NCBI GenBank assembly: GCA_013398295.1
Contig: VZSF01003242.1
Coordinates: forward strand, 86,794 to 150,793
Length of the DNA: 64,000 bases
Source of the DNA: Chionis minor
Lineage: Eukaryota; Chordata; Aves; Charadriiformes; Chionididae
Reading direction: 5' to 3'
Below the pieces are notes generated by a model. The model searched no databases. It saw only the letters and a program-made list of their open reading frames with translations, and was not told the DNA's origin. Below, one piece after another: positions 25,551 to 39,300 of the stretch. Position numbers and translations under genes: made by a program. Each line of letters starts with the position of its first letter. Within the stretch, counting starts at the first letter, position 1.

Positions 25551-28500
25551 GGCTCCAGCGGTGAGTGTAGAACTCCCACTGACATCAAGGGGACTTGCAA
25601 GTGTTTGCAATTCCTTGACTTTTTCCACACTAGCAGTCAGTTTTTAGAAAGAAATCACCTTAGACAGTTCAGTTGAGGCTTTCAAAGTTACTTTGAGGAA
25701 TTAATTTCCTAGCTGTCCGTTATTTTCCCATGGAAGTTGGTGACCAGATTCCCTGTCACTCTTTATTGGATGTGTAGGTCGAGAAGAAGCAAACGAAATC
25801 TTCTGTGTTGTGGTGCTTCTCAGCCTTATGTGGACTATCTTAGGAACTTCAGTTCAGCAGCCAAGAAGTCCTTTATCTGCTGGGTTTTTTTGGACCTTCC
25901 CTCCACATTTGGCCAGTCTGTCTCTGTTGACTTAGCCTGATAATTATCCTGAGGCCACAAAATCTATGGGAAGGGGGCTCAGCATACCACAGGAGGATTT
26001 AACACCTTGCCTGTGAAAACTTGGATGGGGAGGACACATCGTGTTGGAGGACCCTGAAGAGAGACTTGTAAGCCCCAGGTTATTCCTGTCTTCCAGCCAT
26101 GACAATAAACCCACTGTCTCCACAGGCCGTGCCACAGCACCTGTTGGCAGCATGGATGGGACATGGATGGGTCGCTGTTGATATGAAGGTGTTGCAGAGA
26201 CCACCCCCTCTCTCTTTCTCTGAATCTGCCCTACACCAAGCTGCTGGCAGAAGTGCATGCCTTGGTGCACTGCCTGAGGCTGCTCCTACCAGTGCCTCCA
26301 CTGAGGTCGGTGTTGACGTCACCACCATTTTGTTGCGTGGGACTCCAGCAGGAACCAGCCATTGGGAGTTCAGTGTGGAGGCCAGGATCTTCTGTTGAAG
26401 CAGCCCTGATCTGTGTCACAAAACTACCTTAGCTTTTACCGGACCTAAAGGTTCTTCCGTGCCTGGTCTGTAAAATAAGGAAAATCGCCAATATTCATCT
26501 CAGTATGCCTTAATTTCTGGTAGTGTAGGAAATAGGGAGAAAATGGTCCTGGACTCCTGAGCCTCAGGTCAGCTTCAGGCATTTGCCCAGGAGAAAAATC
26601 TCAGTAGGCTGTTTCTGCGGGTTTGAAGGGGAAGGGCACTGCTATGAGCGTTGGACGGAGACATGGGGCTGTCATGATGCAGACAACACAGCCAGGCTGT
26701 GTTGTCACAAGGTCTCTCATCTGCTCGGCTAGCCAATACGTGAGGCTGTGCTATTTTTAAGAGGTTACCTAGTTCCAACAAAATATCTTTTTGTTCTTAA
26801 ATGTTGTTAATAAAATATTTTTTTTTCTGGTTTATGGGGGAGGAGTTTAATTTTTTCAGGCAGTGACAAAAGGCAGCAAAGACAAGTGGCAACACACACA
26901 TTTTATGAAAGCTACAATGGCAGAGCCAACAAGGTAATGGAGGTTTGAAGCTTCACTGGAAGCAGATGGACCCATCTTGCCTCTGAGAAGCTGAAGAAAG
27001 GTATTCCACAGGAGGGGCTGCTACTGGGTCTCCTGCTGCACTGATGTCGGGGGCTTGGAGGGGGAAGCAGAAGCCAAGCGGAGCGCACTGGGGAGACTGG
27101 AGCATGAGCCCCTCTCCCTATCACAGTTGAAATTGCAGTTTAAGTTAAGCTCCATTGTTACTTATCTAAGTTACATCCATAAAACTAGTTCCGGATGGGC
27201 AGCATCTGTAAAAGCAATTCTGGATGGGATCAGGGTATGAACATTGTTTTGTATGTTTTGGCATCAGGGCTAAAGACATTAGCTGACATCCAGTGCAGTC
27301 TTTATTCCACAAAACTGCCTTTGCTCCTTCCACACTCTGGAAAAGCTCTCCTCGGGTGACAGCGAGAGGGAGAGCCATCTGCAAGACAGCACGCCTCCGC
27401 TTTCAAAGATGAGCCTATGTATGACATATGTGGTTCAGCTACTTTTGTGGGCATATGGCACTGGAATTAATTTCTTTCACTCCGTCTAATAGGGTGGAGT
27501 TTTTTCCCCAGTGTAGGACAGGAGGATCAAGGTTGTTGACTTTGAAAATACAGCTTTATAATACTCTTGTATAGCTTTGCAATAATATATCCTTTCTGTT
27601 TCAAAGTAGCTATGTGTGTGTGCTTATCTGAGCAAGCGAGATTAAAAAAAAAAAAAAACCTAGGAAGAAATTCACAGTTTGAGTGTGGGAAAGGTCTTAT
27701 CGCAATCATTTCTTCACACTGCCCTTTTATAGGTGGAGCAGCAGTTTGTGAAAAGTAGCAAATCTATGAAAAATGCCACAGGTTAAGTTTTTGAAGAAAG
27801 GGTAATTGTAACCTCTTCTGCAAATGAAAATGATACACGCCATTTTGAAAACAGAAATGCACACGCACTGCCTGCATATTTTAAGAGCAAAGTTTTGTTG
27901 TTGGCAGAATTGCTGGCATACCCAGAGGAATTACTGGAGGAATACAGCTGGTCAGTCTGTTGACATCCCAGCCTGTGCGTGCATCGCAGGTGAAGAACAC
28001 CGTCTTGTCCTTGCCTCTTGGACATCCCTTGTCAAAGGACGTGTAGTAAATGGAGATTGTCTCCATTGCTATCAAATGTCTCTGGGCTCCGCAGCACTTT
28101 TCAGTGAATGACAAATATGTGAAACGTATGTGTAAAGTAAACAGCGACAATTAGCATTGGTCATTAGAGGAAATGATGTTAAAAGGACATCCACTTTGGC
28201 TGAGGTTTCTGACGGAGCTGAGATGTTCGATGACATCAAAGGATGAGGTTTCACAGGATAGCAAACTTGACTGCATAGCACCTCATAGATCAAAACTGTC
28301 ATGGCTAGGTCATGTAACGTGCTGAACCCATACCAGCTCATTTTGCTGGCTAAAATTTATTAAAAACATGTAAAAGGATCACCCCACTGTGGTAGACTTC
28401 ATACCAAAGGAGGTGCTGATTTGTCTGAGCCCTCTAACTTACAATAGATAAGGGCTGAATATCAGGAAGTATCAGAGTGGAATAAATGTTATTATTTATT

Positions 28501-28860
28501 CTAGATAACATGCCAAAAATGCTAATTGTGGGTGCTCACCTTACTGTCCTGCCAGATGATCTGGATCAAGTAGCAGTAGTAATGGTGAATGTAGGATCAT
28601 AGCTTAATTTTTCCTTTCACGCAAGGATTTGCAATAGCAATTTTTAGGATTTTACACATTTTCACGTTTTTTACTGTTAGTGAATCTGCACAGGCAGACA
28701 ATGACTAACAATACCTAACTGAGAAACGGGGCCTCACACCTGTGCGTGCGATGAGCATCACTAAGGAGGGTAGTAGTACTATTCTGACAATTAATGGGAA
28801 ACTGGGGAGAGAAATGACTTGCTCAAAGTCACTTGCAAAAGCAGTGGCAGCACTAGGTTT

Positions 28861-28915
28861 AAAAAAAAAAAAGGGGGGGGGGGGGGCGCGGNGGGGGGGA
28901 GGGGGGCGGGGGGGG
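28861..28915. repeat. Poly-A/poly-G low-complexity tract with one ambiguous base
   Basis: Twelve A are followed by about 43 bases of nearly pure G with a few C and A and one N at 28892. Several runs of three or more G make it a strong G-quadruplex candidate on the + strand. The exact length is unreliable in any assembly. Confidence 0.95.
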
Positions 28916-31900
28916 AAGAATAGGCAGGCTTCCTGGTCACCAACCTAATCCTTTGGTTATCTGGTTACTGCATTTTTTTCTCAGCCAGCGTAGTCTGAAA
29001 ACTGTGGTTTGCCAGGTGGGACTGTACAGTAGCCACCTGAGCCATGACTACTGGGCAAGTCCTGCTACAGCGCCCAGTACAGTTTTTCAAGCCCAGGCAA
29101 AGACTAAAACAATCAGTTGGCTGAAATTGCATTTCCTAAACATGGCCTCCTGTGGTTTGTATTTCTGGAAGTCAAATATGCTTTTTTCCCCACACACAAA
29201 TGAGAAATTCATCCTGAAGAGAAGGGTACCTGTGAACTCCATGTTAACGCTGCAGGTAATTAATGCTAAAATACCTGTGCCTGTCCCAGAGTCTGCTGTT
29301 GCACTGAACCGACAACTGTAATTTCACAGGTAGTTCTGTTAAATAACTAATGGTTTACTCAGCGGAGAATGAAATGGGAATTAGTCCTCTCTGTCCGTTG
29401 TGTCAGCTCTGCGGGGCTGGAGGTACGGTGGCAGGTCGGAACCTGAGACTGCAATTCGTTTCACAGCCAGCAGATAACAGGCCTGGAGATCCCTCTCTGG
29501 AATTCGGATGCCAGGGCTGACTGTAAATGGCTGGCCTTTGGTGGGGGGGAGCTATCACCTAGTTTGCACAGCAAAGAGGTGTAACAAATCAAGTGTCTAG
29601 GAGAGTGAAGGCAGACACACACGTGGAGTTCAGATGCACTAACTGAACTGGAGAAAGATGGAGAGATTCATGACGGGCCAGCGCCACATGCCTTACGAAA
29701 CCTTCTGCTGAACCCAAGCCTGCAAGCAGGAGTACAGCTTGTCACAGGCTAAAAGACTGGAGCTTGTCTCAGGGCTTGGCTGTCTTGTTTTCCTCTCAGC
29801 TTTGCTATGTTTATGACTACACAGTGTGATTTTAAATGAGCTGCACATTTTCCTTATTAATACTTCTCGAATCATCAGCTTGCGATCCATTGTTTTATTT
29901 TATTTTTTAATATCGAGTTATGTGTGTATCAGGACGCCTTAATTAAAATGTTGAAACTTCTGATTGGCTAAGAATTCTATAATCATTTTCCCCAAAGCCC
30001 TGAAAATTTGTATTTGATTGTGGAGCAGAGTGAAACACATTTCATGAGCATTTCCGTTTTCTAGAGAAAAAGCTTGACACTATACTAGAGGTTAAAACCA
30101 GACTGCAGTATTATTTATGTGGATGATGATTTACCCTCTGTGCTGAAACGTACATTGTGCCTCGTGTCAGTAGCACAAAACCAGCTGACAACCAAAACAA
30201 TGTCCCATTCTTTTGCATGGACCAATCTGCCCCATAATCTAAGAAACTAATTTGACACTCCATTGTGTCTCAGTATGTGCTAAATAATATTTTGACGTTA
30301 AACATACTGAGTTTTTAGAGGACCCATATATCATTAAGAGAATCAACGTGCAGAGGAACACAACAGCAAGATACTATTCAATTCCAGTTTAAGATGTGCC
30401 ATTTGGGTTTTTAACAAAATAGTTTTGGCTAGTCATTGCTGATTATGACAACAGGAGAAAAAACAGAAGTTACCTGAAACTTAGAGAACAAAGTTGTTCA
30501 GTTTTATTCTTGCTGATTTTGGAGCTTTAGGCTGTAGTTTCATGGCAGGCTGGGTTTGCCCGCCAGGTTGGCTGAGGGTGTGCTCAGGCTTCCTAACCCC
30601 TGCCCTGACCCCAGCCTGTCAATCGGTTTAATGATATGGTCCACAGAAACACTCCACAAACAATAGATTTGGCTCAGTTTTGAGCAGCAAACTACAGCAG
30701 GGACATGGAACTAAGAACTCAGGGAGGTGACCAGGAGTGATTGTGCTGCCAACATCAGAATATTGTCCATCTGTGGTTTCACACTTTGTGCACATGGAAA
30801 ACTCCAGGTTTTTAAACCTAAAACAAGCCAACAAAACCAAAATGCACACAGCACAAATGGAGAGTATTTGACAAAAGCTCTGCAAACAAAGCAGCTACTG
30901 AAATAAACCTGCTTTACTGATTTCTAGGCAAGAGATTTAGGTAGAACCAAATTTTTGGGATTATCCAATGCTACAACCACGTTCTGTAGAACTTTTATGA
31001 TCTCTCACAATTTGCTTCCTTCTCAGGAAAACAAGTAAGCCAGGCACAGTAAGAAGGGTTGATGCTTCAGGGCAGGCACATTTTCCATTAATCAATGATT
31101 TTGTGGCAGCACAACTGCAAGTAACCTCTTTAAAAAGCCCTCCTTGCTTTTGGTCGCTCAGGACTAAACAGCACTAAGGCAAGACAGAACAGTATCGTAG
31201 TTTCTGCTGAGACTATATTTGGCATAATACAATTTTGATGGCTTAAATTGAAGTTAGGCTCAGTGGGTTGTTGGTTTTTTTGGTTTTTTGTTTTCCCCAT
31301 TTGATGATTGTGCCATAATTGCAGTGCTAAGAAACCACTCTAAACCTCTTGCATTGTAGTGCAAGATCAGCAAGAGGAATAGAATTAACCAGCTGCCTCC
31401 AGCGGTCAGAAATGTCCCATAGAGGATGGAGTGATTTCTGTGCATTTTACACCGCAGACCATGTAGCTGGACTGCTACAGTGCTCTACCCAGATCCCTAC
31501 CTCTCTCCATATATACTTTAAAGTCCTGAGAGAAAGTTTTCATTTCTACGTACTTCAAAGGATAATAAACACACAATGTTCACTTTATTTACTAATACCC
31601 TACAAAACTTAACACAAGGTGTAGTTCACTACATTGTGTGTTAGGTGCTTTCAAGGCACCTATGGGGGCTAAGATATAAAAGCCATAAATCAAGACATTA
31701 TCCACCAAGTTTTCCAATGGGAAGGATGATTCAGCTGCCAAGATGCGGGACCATGAGGCTGTACTGATAAAGACAATGCTGAAATATTTAAGGCCAAGGA
31801 AGATAACGAGTCAGAGAGGATTGCTGCAACATTTGGTAGGAAAAAACACTTGCTGAGTACATTCCACAGAAGGCAGCACTCCTGTCCTCTGCCATCCATC

Positions 31901-34894
31901 AAGCTCAAAGAGGAGACATTATTCTTTCTCAGCTGGGAGTGCCTTTTTTCCTGTCAGTAAGGTTCTAAGCATATCCTGTATAGCTATGGACAACACCCTA
32001 AGAAAGGAACAGACCTTTTGGAGGGAACGGGTGATTACAGATTCACAGACTGTAGTGATTTAAAAAGGACAAATGCGACATTAAAGGAACTGGGTTGCAT
32101 GCTCTAGAAAGGAAAAGATAGGGCCAGGAAGAATGTAAAGGACATCTAAGAGGAAAATCACCAATTTTTAACTTGCAAAGAAGTAATCATTGATTTTAGC
32201 AAAGAAGACTTGGATGGTACATGAGACAACTGAACTATAAGGACAGTTAAACACAGGGAGAGACATCTGAGGAACCTGTTTTAACCTGAGCCTACCAAGG
32301 AGGCATTAGAGCTTGTTTGTAAGGCCAAAAGGGCTGACTGCAGGAGCAGCAAGGAGAAACTAAAAGTGAGTTTAAGCTAATATTGAGATAATGAGAAATG
32401 TAACAAAACACCTCAAGCAGAGTACATTCTCTCTTGCCGTTCTTCATTTCTCCACCTCCAGGGAGGCAGCAGTGGCGGGGGCTGAGCCCAGGTGTCTGTG
32501 CCCTTCTGGCACGGGTTGCTCAGAGGGCGAGAAACAGGTCCCTCATATCCCTCGTACAGCATCAGGAGCCACTGACACCTCGTGGTACCACCAAACAGGC
32601 TGAGAGCTGTTCTTGCACCTTCCTGCTTTGGCCTCCAAGTTCCCATCCAGCCTTCCAGGTTCCTTTTTCAATTTTCTTAGCCAGGCCTCCTGTATTAAGG
32701 TTAGGGTATGGCCTTAGCCTGGCCTTCCAGACATAAAAGCAAAGAGCATTTCATTAGCAAAAAGTCTCCTACTTGATGTCTACCCTAGCCATGACCCAAG
32801 TCAGTTTAGGGAGGGACTATAGCCCTCCCGACCCTCACACAGACAAGTCAGTCAACACTTAGGGTAGCAGTATTATTACTTTATTTGCCCTCCTGAAGTT
32901 ATCCACCTGGCCCGTACTTTATTAATACACTCATTCTTAAAAACACTCAGACTGCAGAAAATCTATAAACAGTTCAGGAGACGTTACATTCGCATCAAGC
33001 ATTTAGCATTCACGTCAACGTCTGAGGGAACCAAGTGCCACAGTAAGACATCTGGAAAGCAAAACATGCTGAGGAAAAAGCAGCTTATTCCCAACTAGTG
33101 CTTGGGAAACTAAAGCTGTAAAAGGCTCTGCTGTTTCCAGGGTGGGTGGGGGGAAAAGTTTGATCACAAAGAACACTGGGGAAGACGCACAGGGTATGTC
33201 AAGGCAGAGACCCCCTTCACCTTCTTTCTTAAGGCTCCTGTTATCCATATAAAGAACACAAGTACAGCAATTGAGAACTATGGCTTACAATGATGTCATC
33301 TTCAGGTGGCTTGAATCCCAGCTGGGTTCTCCTTGGTGAAAATGGTGCTTCAGCCTTCTCGTGTCCCCCCCCATCCCTTCCCTCAGCTGCACGTTTTGAG
33401 GTAGACATCCTTCACAACCTTTCCTTCCCTCAGGGCTCAGTTCTCAACAAGTCTGCCAAGTGCTGCAAACGCTCCCATCGCCTCATGGAGGAAAATATGG
33501 ATCCTGGAGCTTTGCACACACAGGTGACTCTCACATGAAGCTACCTGTACAAAATGCCTTCATCTTTGCAACTGACTGCCTCCTACCACCAGCTGTGGGA
33601 GAGACCAGGGAAGCCAGAAAATTGGTAACGCAATGCATTGCATTGCTTGGTAATGCAAACGAAATACAGATAAATTATCAGAAAGTCTTGCTTCTTAAGA
33701 GTAAGCATCAGAAAGTCTACCTCAACAGGGGGACAGTGTAAGTAGCTCGCTCGAGGCAGAAGAGATGGCATGACTAGATCTTGTGGCAAGTCCACAGACC
33801 ACAATGACGTACAAGAGCAAGGACACTCCATTTCCTTGGCTGCTCCAGTACAAGTTTTATTATACTTGAAGAAAGTCTTATTAAAATGTGATACAATACA
33901 GCTGTGAGGGCACAGGTTAGAGACTAAGAGGAAGACTTCCATCAAAATCACGAGATTAAAATTATTTAAGAAATTACAAAAACAATCCTATCATTTAATT
34001 GCTTTAAAATCCCTTGTTTAAAAGGTGCGCGGCTGGTGCTACTTTAAGAAATTTAGAGTCATGATATATTTACTTAATTTAGACTGCTGAATAAAAAGAA
34101 AGACACAAATTTAAAAGATACAAGAGCTAAAAGAGGTCTGCCTTCAGTCTTATTTTCTCTCCATTTTGTAGAGGAAATTTGAACTTTTTAATTTGATGAA
34201 AGATGAAATATTAATTGGCATTCAAAACCAAAACAACGAAGATAAGACTAGTCCAGGGAAACTATTAATGCAGATAGATTTTTTTTTCTCTTAAGCCCTC
34301 CAGTTACGCTCAAGTAACTTCAAAATTATTTTGATATTATTCTGGATAGCAGCATAACCAATACTGACATATGCACCAGCAAAACGGTATTTCTGTGAAA
34401 ATTGCAGGACTCGCACAATTAGTTTTCCACAATAGCCTAATGTTATAGAAGTTATTTTCCAATTGATAGAAACAGGTGGGTTTACTTTGATGAAAAAGTG
34501 TACATGATTTTAACATGTCCTCCTACACAAGGAAATCCAAAAGATTTAACAAAAGCAGATTCACTGTATAAGGTGCATTTATTGCTGTTCTACATTAAAC
34601 TTGAGGGAAACTCACATTATTTAGCAAGCTCGTTAAACATACAGAACAACTCAGAACCCAGTCTTACTCTGGTATGACGGGTGACTTACAAGGTAACTCC
34701 CAATATTGCTTGAAATTTTTAGTGCACAGAATTAACTTTGTCTCTGACGACATCAACAAAAATAGCATTGTGAGTGCCACTGTGTTCAACTCCCACTGTG
34801 GGTTCCTGAAAAATCCTTTGTGGCTTTTGCCCCATGGTACTAGCTAGAAGTATTTGAAGATTATACCAGAACTCATGACCTAAAGCTTCAAGAG

Positions 34895-34938
34895 ATTACA
34901 CCCATTATTATTACAAGAAATTACACCCATATTATTAC
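34895..34938. repeat. Imperfect 25-bp direct duplication
   Basis: ATTACACCCATTATTATTAC at 34895 recurs, one base shorter, at 34920 (ATTACACCCATATTATTAC). It is a small tandem duplication in the putative FAM3C 3' flank. Confidence 0.8.
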
Positions 34939-35790
34939 TGTGTCAGCCCCTATTTTGTGAATACTGACACCATCAGTCATACCAGTCAGCAAAAGTTCAA
35001 GTTGGCCATGCTTAAAAGAAACAGAAGTTTCCAAAGGAAGCAGTGTTTTCCTCACAACTCTGATAGAAGCTAAAGAATAAGGCCACTTCAACTTGGTCCA
35101 TTTTCTTCCATTAAAAAAAAAAAGTATGATGGAAACATTGTCAGTTAAGTGTCACATGTTGCACAACCCAAGCTACAATGCTTTCTCCAACACCTCATTG
35201 GAAGACTAAATTGCCAGTTACTCACATTAGATGTAAAATAGGTGGGGCACACAATTGTGTACCTGGAAAAAGCTCTCACTAGAAGGCAGGCTGCTTTCTA
35301 ACAGGTTCTTTGTGATGGGAAATTTATCCTGATGTTAGGACTGAAAGAGGAAGCTATTCCCTTACGCACATTTACAATGTGACTCGCCCCTACAGCTGAA
35401 CAGCCATAGGTAGAATCGATGTTGAAGTAGCAGTACAAGAATTGCAATAAAAACCGAACAAGTTAGCCACAGTACTGCTGCTTAACATCTCTAAAATATT
35501 GTGTACTCTTGTAGAAGAGGTGTAGAGTTAAGTATAAATCCTTCCAAGATGCTTTTAAATATCACATACACTATTTTCTTTTGTTCTTCCCCCAATAAAA
35601 ATAATTTGTGTTGTGCTTCTCATGGCACATCTTGTAACACTACCATGTATTCTTCCTTTGCTGACTACTCAGTTTTGATGGGGGACTACAAAATAAATTT
35701 CAGGAGCACTTTGTTTTAGAATAACCAAACAGCTTTAATAAAAAGTGATGCTGCCATTAAAAAGGCAGAAGATAAAAAAAATTAAAGCTC

Positions 35791-35796
35791 TTTATT
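35791..35796 (-). promoter_or_regulatory. FAM3C: Candidate FAM3C polyadenylation signal AATAAA (minus strand)
   Basis: TTTATT on the + strand reads AATAAA in the FAM3C sense, about 420 nt after the FAM3C stop codon. A variant ATTAAA lies further on at about 35734-35739. The mammalian FAM3C 3' UTR is longer than 420 nt as I recall, so more distal sites (34578, 33856) may be used as well. Confidence 0.4.
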
Positions 35797-36212
35797 AACT
35801 TACCACTAAAATCTACAATATTCCAACAAAGGTTACATACAGCAACATCACGCTGTTAAGAGGACAGTACAACATTTTAAAGGATCTGTTTATTATCCAC
35901 ATATGCAATTTATTAGCCAGTTGATCTACAGGGTATTATTTACCACAGGCAAACTAAATACTGTGCTTTTAAGAAACCTGCATAGAAATGATTTGATGTT
36001 TCTTTTATTTTGGACATATTTACAAAAAGGACTTCTATGTGTGTTAGCAATAAATAATCCCAATATTCAAAATGTCAGCGCTCATGCACACACCGACAAG
36101 ATGGTTGCATGCTTTAAAAATATTATTTACAGTACAGTCTCCTTCATAGCCCTCTCCCTAATAATAGCAGAAAGTGCATTTTCTTCCACAGTCTTTCTCC
36201 TTTCCTTTTCAT
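35797..36212 (-). other. FAM3C: FAM3C 3' UTR (proximal part)
   Basis: AT-rich sequence directly after the FAM3C stop codon (TAA at 36213-36215 on the minus strand). Frames on the + strand through it (35903-36361) overlap FAM3C exon 10 in antisense and are chance openings. Confidence 0.6.
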
Positions 36213-36302
36213 TTAGTCTTGCTTCTGAGGGATACAGCCTTCCATCTCAACAACTTCTGGCCAGCCTTCATACTTGTTTGTGTCCTTGTTGTTCTTTATA
36301 TG
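36213..36302 (-). CDS. FAM3C: FAM3C last exon, coding part (exon 10)
   Basis: The acceptor reads TTTCTATTCACAG in sense, then CATATAAAG. It encodes [20 protein letters not shown] followed by EGCIPQKQD and TAA (36215-36213). C221 in EGCIPQ pairs with C64 in family structures. It starts on a codon boundary, matching the CAG end of the previous exon. Confidence 0.97.
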   Translation of the reverse strand, partial: HIKNNKDTNKYEGWPEVVEMEGCIPQKQD

Positions 36303-39300
36303 CTGTGAATAGAAAACACCCATCTACCATTAACATAAAGTCATGTATCCTTTGGTTTTAACTCACAGCTTTAAAAGACATTTTATTGAACTTATTTTCA
36401 GACCAGAGACAAAGAGAAGACATCACTATTAGCCTCTTGTGCTTTGTATCAACTATAAAAACCTCTCAGCATTCACCACTTATTGTAACTTGCTCAGACA
36501 AGCATATGCTAGAAACAGTTAAGCCATACCGGGAAAACATTTTTAACATGCATTATGGATGTTTATTTAGGAAGAGAGACAAGCAAGGAAAAGACCAACT
36601 GCATTAAAACATGAACTACTAGGAAAAATTAAATAAGGACACTAAATTTACAAGGCACTAAGAACCAGTAGTCAGCTTTTAAAGAACTTTATTTAATGTT
36701 GAGCGTTTGCCTTTTTTGAAAGTTAGAGTTATTTTTCCACCAAGCAACATCTGCAATCAGGCAAGACATTACTGCCTCCAAGAGTCTGCCACTGCTCCTA
36801 CACTAGTTCCTGCTCCCTCGCAAAGCTGGAAAGAGAGAAACCACCTTCCTTACTCTCCTAAGTACAAAGCTACCTTTACCAGTAAATTAAAGGCAACAAT
36901 GACACATGTTGAATTGTAAAAGCTAAAGTATGGGAACATATTCTATTTCACAGATTTTGCCATGGCAGCAATAATTTTTGACATAAGAGCAAAGTGAACA
37001 GTTGTGAAGACCAACACCTTAACTACCACTTCTCTGTTGGAGGTCTACCATTGTTAGCACATCTAAAATACCAACATTAGGAGTAAGCTTTGAATTCTTC
37101 AGTTTAACTGGATTCATTAGGAAGATAAATGATCTAGTTATTGGGATAGTAAGATCTACCCCGTATAAGATTTTTTCGTATTTCTGAATCACCAAAGAAT
37201 CTTTTTTTGTTCATTTTAAAAGGAGGCTCGTCAAGCAATAAATTTGAAAGTAACAGTGTGCCACTACTGCAATAGATATCTATCTCGAACAAATGCATGG
37301 TATTTATAATACATGCTACGCCTTTATTAATGCAAGCTGTTCAATTACAGTAAGTTATAGAACTACAAACCTGCTCAAATGGACTTTTAGTCTTAATTCC
37401 TTTTCCACCGCAGAAGACCCAGTTGTCTCTAAAACCAAGGTTAGTAATAGATGTGCTTCCTAATTCAGCGATCAGTTTTCGTGCTTCCTCATTAAGCCTG
37501 GAAAAGAAAACCACAGAGAAGTTCAGCACGTGAATAAAATATGTGCCCTTAGAGCTTTCATTATTCAATGCACCATTCATATTTAATCTGATTAAATATA
37601 GTTTAAGTCAGTCAATATTGGGCAAGATCTATCTTTCAAAATCAGATAAGGCTGGCTCTGAAATCACCTGATCTAATGAGCACTGCCCTTTAATATTATA
37701 ATCTCAAGAAACCAGCATACAAACCTATCAGTACACCAACAAAAGCCAAGGACCCTCTCCTGTGAGAATTTATACATACACCTCAAGTCCTGCTAGCAAT
37801 TCTCCAAGCAACTAAAACAGTCAACCTTTAAAGTAAACATTGTTTGCAGGCTCAAGCTGAAGTCTAGATGAAGTAGAAGGTATTTTAGATTAGAAGAATG
37901 ACCTAAATGTATGAAAGAAGTCCTTGTCTGCTTGGGTCTATTAAATAAAAATTCAGCATGCTGCCCCACAGCACAGTTCAGTGCCTGTAGGTCCAAGTAG
38001 GATGATTTTAGTACAGAAGGGGAAACGATTCTGTAGGATGATAAGTTATCATTCCAAAACTTCCAAATAACAGCTCTTTATTTCTTCCTCTCTGTTACTA
38101 TATTTGCCCGATTACTAAACACCACACACAACTTCTGATTATTTCTATCTACTGAGATATAGTTGTATGACTCACTTTAGCTAAAATTATGAAAATGATT
38201 AAGTACTGTTGAGGTTATTTGCATAACCCACACTCCAATTCTCTAGAGCACTAGGGCAGCTTATATTAAAAAAACACCCCAAAATAAAATATTTTATCTT
38301 TTAAATATGTTGGTACTTCACAATTTTAATTGTTTTCAAGAACTGGCATTTATGATTACCATCACTCACTAGCAGTGAGGTTCTGGCTAATTATGCAGTA
38401 TCACTAATAAGCTGTAGTTCCTGGCTATCAGCATGAATGGGCCAAACTCACCTTCTTGTTTAGCTGATATTGTATCTGCAGATAAGCTTTCAAAAACATC
38501 AGTTGTGACATGATTATTGAAACAAACTAACTGTACTTATTATCTAAAGCATCAAAGAAGAAAGGAAAAAGCAAAAAGAAAAGTAACAAAACAAGTGAAC
38601 AGAACCACAGAAGATTCAGCCTTGGCAAAAAGAAACACTAAATTGGCTACTTCTCCTAAAAGCAGTGAACGTACAGACACTTAACTATTTACTGCAAATA
38701 TTGCACACCGCAAAGTCAAGACTTCGTAATAGGAAAGCTGCTCCAGTATCAAAACCACAGACAAGTAGTAGATAACAAATTGAACCAAAAGAGAAAAAAT
38801 GTACAGAACACATTATCAAAAAGTTAAATGTTATTAAAACAGAGGAAAAACCACCTCTTAATTTTCACTATGAAGAGCAATCCTTTGGACAGGATGACTT
38901 AAGTGAGAAGTGGATAACAGTACAGATTTAACAGTAACTTTTAGTATCTATTAAAGTCGACCAAAGTTGGGAGGTTGGAAGATAATGCTTAAAGAGAACT
39001 AAAACCTCTCAGGCTATGTCTACATTAATAAATTGAACAGCTTTAGGGTGAAACAGCCCAAACGCTGAGGCCAAAATGTATCAGGCGCACGCTAGTGACC
39101 TCTCAGACTCCAAAAAGAAAGATACAGGCAAGGCCTACTGGGAACGGTCTCTGCACCCCTGTAACCACCAAACTGTCTTGGAGCCGATACGAGAAAAGTG
39201 CTGGATGAACAGACCACTTTCCACCAGAGTATATTCTCACAGTCCTGTTCTTATGTCTGGATATATCTGATTTTACTAGCGTAAGACAGAATGAGCTATC

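Larger units (their letters stand above)
25551..35790. other. Interval between the 3' ends of WNT16 and FAM3C
   Basis: No recognisable gene. Short frames occur on both strands, the longest about 122 codons (28953-29321 + and 33583-33951 -), without splice context or familiar motifs. A G-homopolymer tract sits at 28873-28915. Several TTTATT hexamers (minus-strand AATAAA) at 32880, 32918, 33856 and 34578 could serve longer FAM3C 3' UTRs. Because the neighbours are convergent, this region would carry only 3' UTR extensions and distal enhancers. Confidence 0.6.

Noticed and set aside
28953..29321. 122-codon + strand frame between WNT16 and FAM3C
   Set aside because: No recognisable motif, no splice context and ordinary intergenic composition; the length is within chance.
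31980..32740. Possible LTR or other transposon around the GC-rich 32434-32736 frames
   Set aside because: I could not find paired terminal repeats, a target duplication or a retroviral-type motif.
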